Shown: piece by piece, positions 46,401 to 48,618 of the stretch
Position numbering within the stretch: position 1 is the stretch's first letter
How the letters are laid out: every line of letters starts with the position of its first letter
From: Streptomyces humi
Lineage (GTDB): Bacteria; Actinomycetota; Actinomycetes; Streptomycetales; Streptomycetaceae
NCBI RefSeq assembly: GCF_001005085.2
Contig: NZ_LBMU02000081.1
Span: 1-48,618, forward strand
Length of the DNA: 48,618 nt
Direction: 5' to 3'
Position numbers and translations under genes: made by a program
Notes under the pieces: model-generated
The model's database searches: none
Seen by the model: the letters and a program-made list of their open reading frames with translations, nothing else
What the model was told of the DNA's origin: nothing

Positions 46401-47329
46401 CCCAGTTGCACGCCGACCGCACCCGCAGTGACGCCGAGCGGCTCAAGGCGGAGGCGGAGGCGGAGGCCGAGCGCATGGTCAACGCCGCGCGCGAGGAGTC
46501 CGACCGGACGCTCGACGAGGCCCGCAAGGACGCCAACAAGCGGCGCCAGGACGTGGCCGAGCAGGTGGACACGCTCATCAACGAGACCACCGCCGAGGCC
46601 GACAAGCTGCTCACCGAGGCGCAGGCGCAGGCCCACAAGACCACCGCGGACGCCGAGTCGCAGGCCGACCTCATGGTGGGCGCGGCCCGCAAGGAGGCCG
46701 ACCGGCTGGTGTCCGAGGCCACGGTCGAGGGCAACTCGCGGGTGGAGAAGGCCCGTACGGACGCGGACGAACTGCTCGTCGGTGCCCGCCGGGACGCGAC
46801 CGCCATAAGGGAGCGGGCCGAGGAGCTGCGGGACCGCATCACCAGCGAGATCGAGGAGCTGCACGAGCGGGCCCGCCGTGAGGCGGCCGAGACCATGAAG
46901 TCCACCGGTGACCGCTGCGACGCGCTGATCAAGGCCGCCGAGGAGCAGCTCGCCAAGGCCCAGGTCAAGGCGAAGGACCTGGTCTCGGAGGCCAACTCCG
47001 AGGCGGGCAAGGTCCGGATCGCGGCCGTCAAGAAGGCGGAGGGGCTGCTCAAGGAGGCCGAGCAGAAGAAGGCCACGCTGGTGCGGGAGGCCGAGGAGCT
47101 CAAGGCCGAGGCGATCCGCGAGGCCCGGCGCACGGTCGAGGAGGGCAAGCGCGAGCTGGAGATCCTGGAGCGCCGGCGGGAGAACATCAACGGCGAGATC
47201 TCCCGTGTCCAGGACGTCCTGGAGGCGTTGGAGTCCTTCGAGGCGCCGTCGGGCGGCAAGGACGGCGGGGTCAAGGCGGGCAGTTCGGTGGGTGCCCCCC
47301 GATCGGGTGGCAAGTCGTCAGAAGGCTAG
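43481..47329 (+). CDS. scy: Scy, giant polar coiled-coil protein
   Basis: About 1282 residues from GTG 43481 (VRGYESQEREPAADVDHLTR, the usual start in relatives); a TTG at 43451 with GGAG upstream adds 10 residues. After a 30-residue head, almost the whole protein is coiled coil, rich in Ala, Glu, Arg, with repeats like ERLRSEAAAEAERLK. Scy proteins have a 51-residue hendecad-heptad repeat. Scy is a molecular assembler at hyphal tips that binds DivIVA and recruits FilP and ParA. The tail (about 1250-1282) is Gly/Lys-rich and disordered. Codon bias is strong and internal DNA repetition high. No membrane segment. It precedes filP. Confidence 0.94.
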   Translation: MRGYESQEREPAADVDHLTRFEAEMKRLKTEREKAIQHAEDLGYQVEVLRAKLHEARRTIMSRPAFDGGDIGYQAEQMLRNAQMQADQIRQEAERVAAEARAQTQRILQEHAEQAARLQSELHQEAVTRRQQLDQELAERRQTVESHVNENVAWAEQLRARTESQARRLLDESRAEAEQAMAAARTEAERLTNEARQRLSNDTEAARTEAEQILLRARRDAERLLNAASTQAQEATDHAEQLRNSTATESDSARRQAGELSRAAEQRMAEAEEALRKAQAEAEKLVTEAEATAAKALASAEATNEQRTRTAKEQVARLVTEATKDAEVTKADAEQIVTDAKAEAEKIISEASEKARTLTAEESASQLSKAAKTAEDVLNRAAEEAKQTTKAAAEEAERIRTEAETEADRLRAEAHDIAEGLKGAAKDDTKEYRAKTVELQEEARRLRGEAEQLRADAIAEGESIRAEARREAVQQIEEAAKSAEELLAKAKADADELRQTATTDSEKVRTEAIERATALRRQAEETLERTRQEADRLRAEAQEQADRVQADAERAAAELREETERGVEARRAEAAEELARLHTEAEDRLAGAEQSLTEAREEAGRIRREAAEESERLRSEAAERIRTLQQQAETEAERLRNDAAADASASRAEGESIAVRLRSEAAAEAERLKQEAQDTADRVRAEAQAAAERLSTEASETLAAAQEEATRRRREAEELLGSARQEADQERERAREQSEDLLASARNRVEEAQAEAVRLVEEADRRATEMVSAAELHAQQVRDSVSGLHEQAQEEISGLRSAAEHAADRTRREAEEESDRVRADAYAERERASEDATRIRRESGEASEAAKALAERTVAEAMAESERLRSEAAAHAQRVRTEASDTIAQAEQDASRARAEAREDANRIRSDAATQADTLITEARNEAELLQNETIAEADRVRADAIAKAEKLISDATGDAERLRAEAAETVGSAQLHADRTRSDAERLKAEAEAEAERMVNAAREESDRTLDEARKDANKRRQDVAEQVDTLINETTAEADKLLTEAQAQAHKTTADAESQADLMVGAARKEADRLVSEATVEGNSRVEKARTDADELLVGARRDATAIRERAEELRDRITSEIEELHERARREAAETMKSTGDRCDALIKAAEEQLAKAQVKAKDLVSEANSEAGKVRIAAVKKAEGLLKEAEQKKATLVREAEELKAEAIREARRTVEEGKRELEILERRRENINGEISRVQDVLEALESFEAPSGGKDGGVKAGSSVGAPRSGGKSSEG

Positions 47330-47478
47330 GGGCCAAGGGTGATTCTGTAGCGGTCTGTGGCGTTTGCCCGTTTCATCCATCGAGGCTTTGGCAAGCGTTC
47401 TCACAGCTAGCCACCCAAAAGGGGTGTCATTCTCCAGATCAAACGCGCATCCGCTCGATGACACACCGCTTTCGCCCC

Positions 47479-47484
47479 TAGGAT
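47479..47484 (+). promoter_or_regulatory. probable -10 of the filP promoter
   Basis: TAGGAT preceded by ATGACA 15 nt further upstream, in the 195-nt scy-filP gap, which is A/T-richer than the genes. AGGAAA lies 6 nt before the filP ATG. The gap shows that filP is likely transcribed separately. Confidence 0.4.
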
Positions 47485-47524
47485 TCCACCTATCACCTCA
47501 CCGGTCTCACTCGACAGGAAACCC

Positions 47525-48460
47525 ATGAGCGACACTTCCCCCTACGGCTTCGAGCTAGTGCGGCGTGGGTACGACCGCGCTCAGGTGGACGAACGGATCT
47601 CCAAGCTCGTCTCCGACCGTGACAGCGCTCTCGCCCGCATCACCGCTCTGGAAAAGCGCATCGAGGAGCTCCACCTCGAGACGCAGAACGCCCAGGCCGC
47701 CGTTACCGACGCCGAGCCGTCGTACGCCGGTCTCGGCGCGCGTGTCGAGAAGATCCTCCGCCTCGCCGAGGAGGAGGCGAAGGACCTGCGCGAGGAGGCC
47801 CGCCGGGCCGCCGAGCAGCACCGTGAGCTCGCCGAGTCGGCGGCCCAGCAGGTGCGCAACGACGCAGAATCGTTCGCTGCGGAGCGCAAGGCCAAGGCCG
47901 AGGACGAGGGCGTCCGGATCGTCGAGAAGGCCAAGAGCGACGCGTCGCAGCTGCGCTCCGAGGCCCAGAAGGACGCGCAGTCGAAGCGCGAGGAGGCGGA
48001 CGCCCTCTTCGAGGAGACCCGCGCCAAGGCCGCGCAGGCCGCCGCCGACTTCGAGACGAACCTCGCGAAGCGCCGCGAGCAGTCCGAGCGTGACCTGGCG
48101 TCCCGTCAGCAGAAGGCCGAGAAGCGCCTCGCGGAGATCGAGCACCGCGCCGAGCAGCTCCGCCTGGAGGCCGAGAAGCTCCGCACGGACGCCGAGCGCC
48201 GCGCGCGTCAGACCGTCGAGACGGCTCAGCGTCAGGCCGAGGACATCGTCGCGGACGCGAACGCCAAGGCCGACCGGATCCGTTCGGAATCGGAGCGCGA
48301 GCTCGCGGCGCTGACGAACCGCCGCGACAGCATCAACGCCCAGCTCACCAACGTCCGCGAGATGCTGGCGACGCTGACGGGCGCCGCGGTGGCCGCGGCC
48401 GGCTCCCCGGCCGAGGACGAGCCGATCTCCCGCGGTGTCCCGGCCCAGCAGTCCCGGTAA
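47525..48460 (+). CDS. filP: FilP, intermediate-filament-like cytoskeletal protein
   Basis: 311 residues. The head PYGFELVRRGYDRAQVDERI (about 6-25) resembles the N-terminus of DivIVA-type proteins, followed by coiled coil from about residue 27 to 285, with runs such as EEAKDLREEARRAAEQHREL, and a short flexible tail. FilP forms filaments in vitro and gives hyphal stiffness near the tip, with Scy. The length is close to that of S. coelicolor FilP (about 310 residues). Good RBS AGGAAA 6 nt upstream. A terminator follows. Confidence 0.95.
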   Translation: MSDTSPYGFELVRRGYDRAQVDERISKLVSDRDSALARITALEKRIEELHLETQNAQAAVTDAEPSYAGLGARVEKILRLAEEEAKDLREEARRAAEQHRELAESAAQQVRNDAESFAAERKAKAEDEGVRIVEKAKSDASQLRSEAQKDAQSKREEADALFEETRAKAAQAAADFETNLAKRREQSERDLASRQQKAEKRLAEIEHRAEQLRLEAEKLRTDAERRARQTVETAQRQAEDIVADANAKADRIRSESERELAALTNRRDSINAQLTNVREMLATLTGAAVAAAGSPAEDEPISRGVPAQQSR

Positions 48461-48495
48461 CACCTGAAGTCCAGGTAACGCCTGACGAGAACGAG

Positions 48496-48524
48496 GGCCC
48501 GCATTCCCTTCGGGGGTGCGGGCC
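48496..48524 (+). terminator. filP terminator
   Basis: Stem GGCCCGCA / TGCGGGCC extended inward by TTCCC/GGGGG pairs around a short loop, then CTTCGTCG. It starts 36 nt after the filP stop. Confidence 0.78.
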
Positions 48525-48571
48525 TTCGTCGTGGGCCGCGGGCCCGGTGGGGGTTGCTCGCGCAGTTCCCC

Positions 48572-48618
48572 GCGCCCCTGAAGGGGCGCCGAGGTGGACG
48601 CCCCTGAAAGGGGCGCGG
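48572..48618. repeat. REP-like palindrome pair at the window end
   Basis: GCGCCCCTGAAGGGGCGC (48572-48589, 7-bp arms, TGAA loop) and CGCCCCTGAAAGGGGCG (48599-48615), preceded by CGCGCAGTTCCCCGCGCCCC. This wording recurs between many Streptomyces genes. The second copy runs to the window edge. Confidence 0.7.

Noticed and set aside
43244..46864. Antisense open frame of about 1206 codons over scy
   Set aside because: The Gly/Leu repeats mirror the scy coiled-coil codons. No start signal or family resemblance.
48572..48618. End repeats as an attachment site or transposon terminus
   Set aside because: The sequence is a common interspersed palindrome; no integrase, transposase or tRNA is near.

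Overview
The window is high-GC actinobacterial chromosome, almost certainly Streptomyces. The evidence is the extreme G/C bias at third codon positions, frequent GTG starts, many starts that look leaderless, and above all gene content and order. The run glgE-treS-mak-glgB ... pfkA/pta/ackA/pyk ... icmA ... absC-like marR ... meaB/thiolase/mce ... scy-filP resembles, from memory, the SCO5443-to-SCO5396 interval of S. coelicolor. No tRNA, rRNA, CRISPR array, phage or intact insertion sequence was seen. It reads as conserved core chromosome with a few accessory patches.

Layout. 1-5.9 kb: GlgE-pathway operon (C-terminus of glgE, then treS, mak, glgB) on the plus strand, with a 17-bp tandem repeat behind treS. 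6-11.3 kb: a HelD-type RNA-polymerase-associated helicase, a thioredoxin/MerR pair, a zinc-ribbon DUF2127 membrane protein, and a decayed drug-exporter pseudogene facing a TetR gene. 11.3-15.3 kb: a DctA-type dicarboxylate symporter divergent from its likely two-component system. 15.3-20 kb: a membrane protein, a sugar ABC importer without its own ATPase, and an XRE-type regulator. 20-26 kb: phosphofructokinase, phosphotransacetylase, acetate kinase and pyruvate kinase. 26-29.5 kb: a minus-strand cassette of secreted and membrane proteins (DUF6230, DUF6114, Ser/Asp-rich) preceded by a 635-bp non-coding leader. 29.5-37.5 kb: CnoX-like thioredoxin-TPR, TetR, isobutyryl-CoA mutase large subunit, two DUF3817 proteins, MarR, an MFS exporter divergent from an ArsR-type regulator, and a small MTH1187-family protein. 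37.7-40.5 kb: three tandem AIM24-family genes and an AbsC-like MarR regulator. 40.5-43.3 kb: MeaB, acetyl-CoA acetyltransferase and methylmalonyl-CoA epimerase. 43.5-48.5 kb: the giant coiled-coil protein Scy and the filament protein FilP.

How the parts connect. TreS and Mak turn trehalose into maltose and maltose 1-phosphate, GlgE polymerises it and GlgB branches the glucan. The 20-26 kb cluster controls lower glycolysis and acetate overflow. IcmA, MeaB, the thiolase and the epimerase handle C4/C3 acyl-CoA units that feed the TCA cycle and polyketide precursors. Scy and FilP organise polar growth.

Least explained parts: the DUF6230/DUF6114/Ser-Asp-rich cassette with its structured leader, the AIM24 triplet, the MerR-thioredoxin module, and several perfect or near-perfect dyads that look like operators (near 9150, 10458, 29253, 30616, 33121 and 37478). 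All function calls come from reading the sequence and family knowledge; no database search was run.
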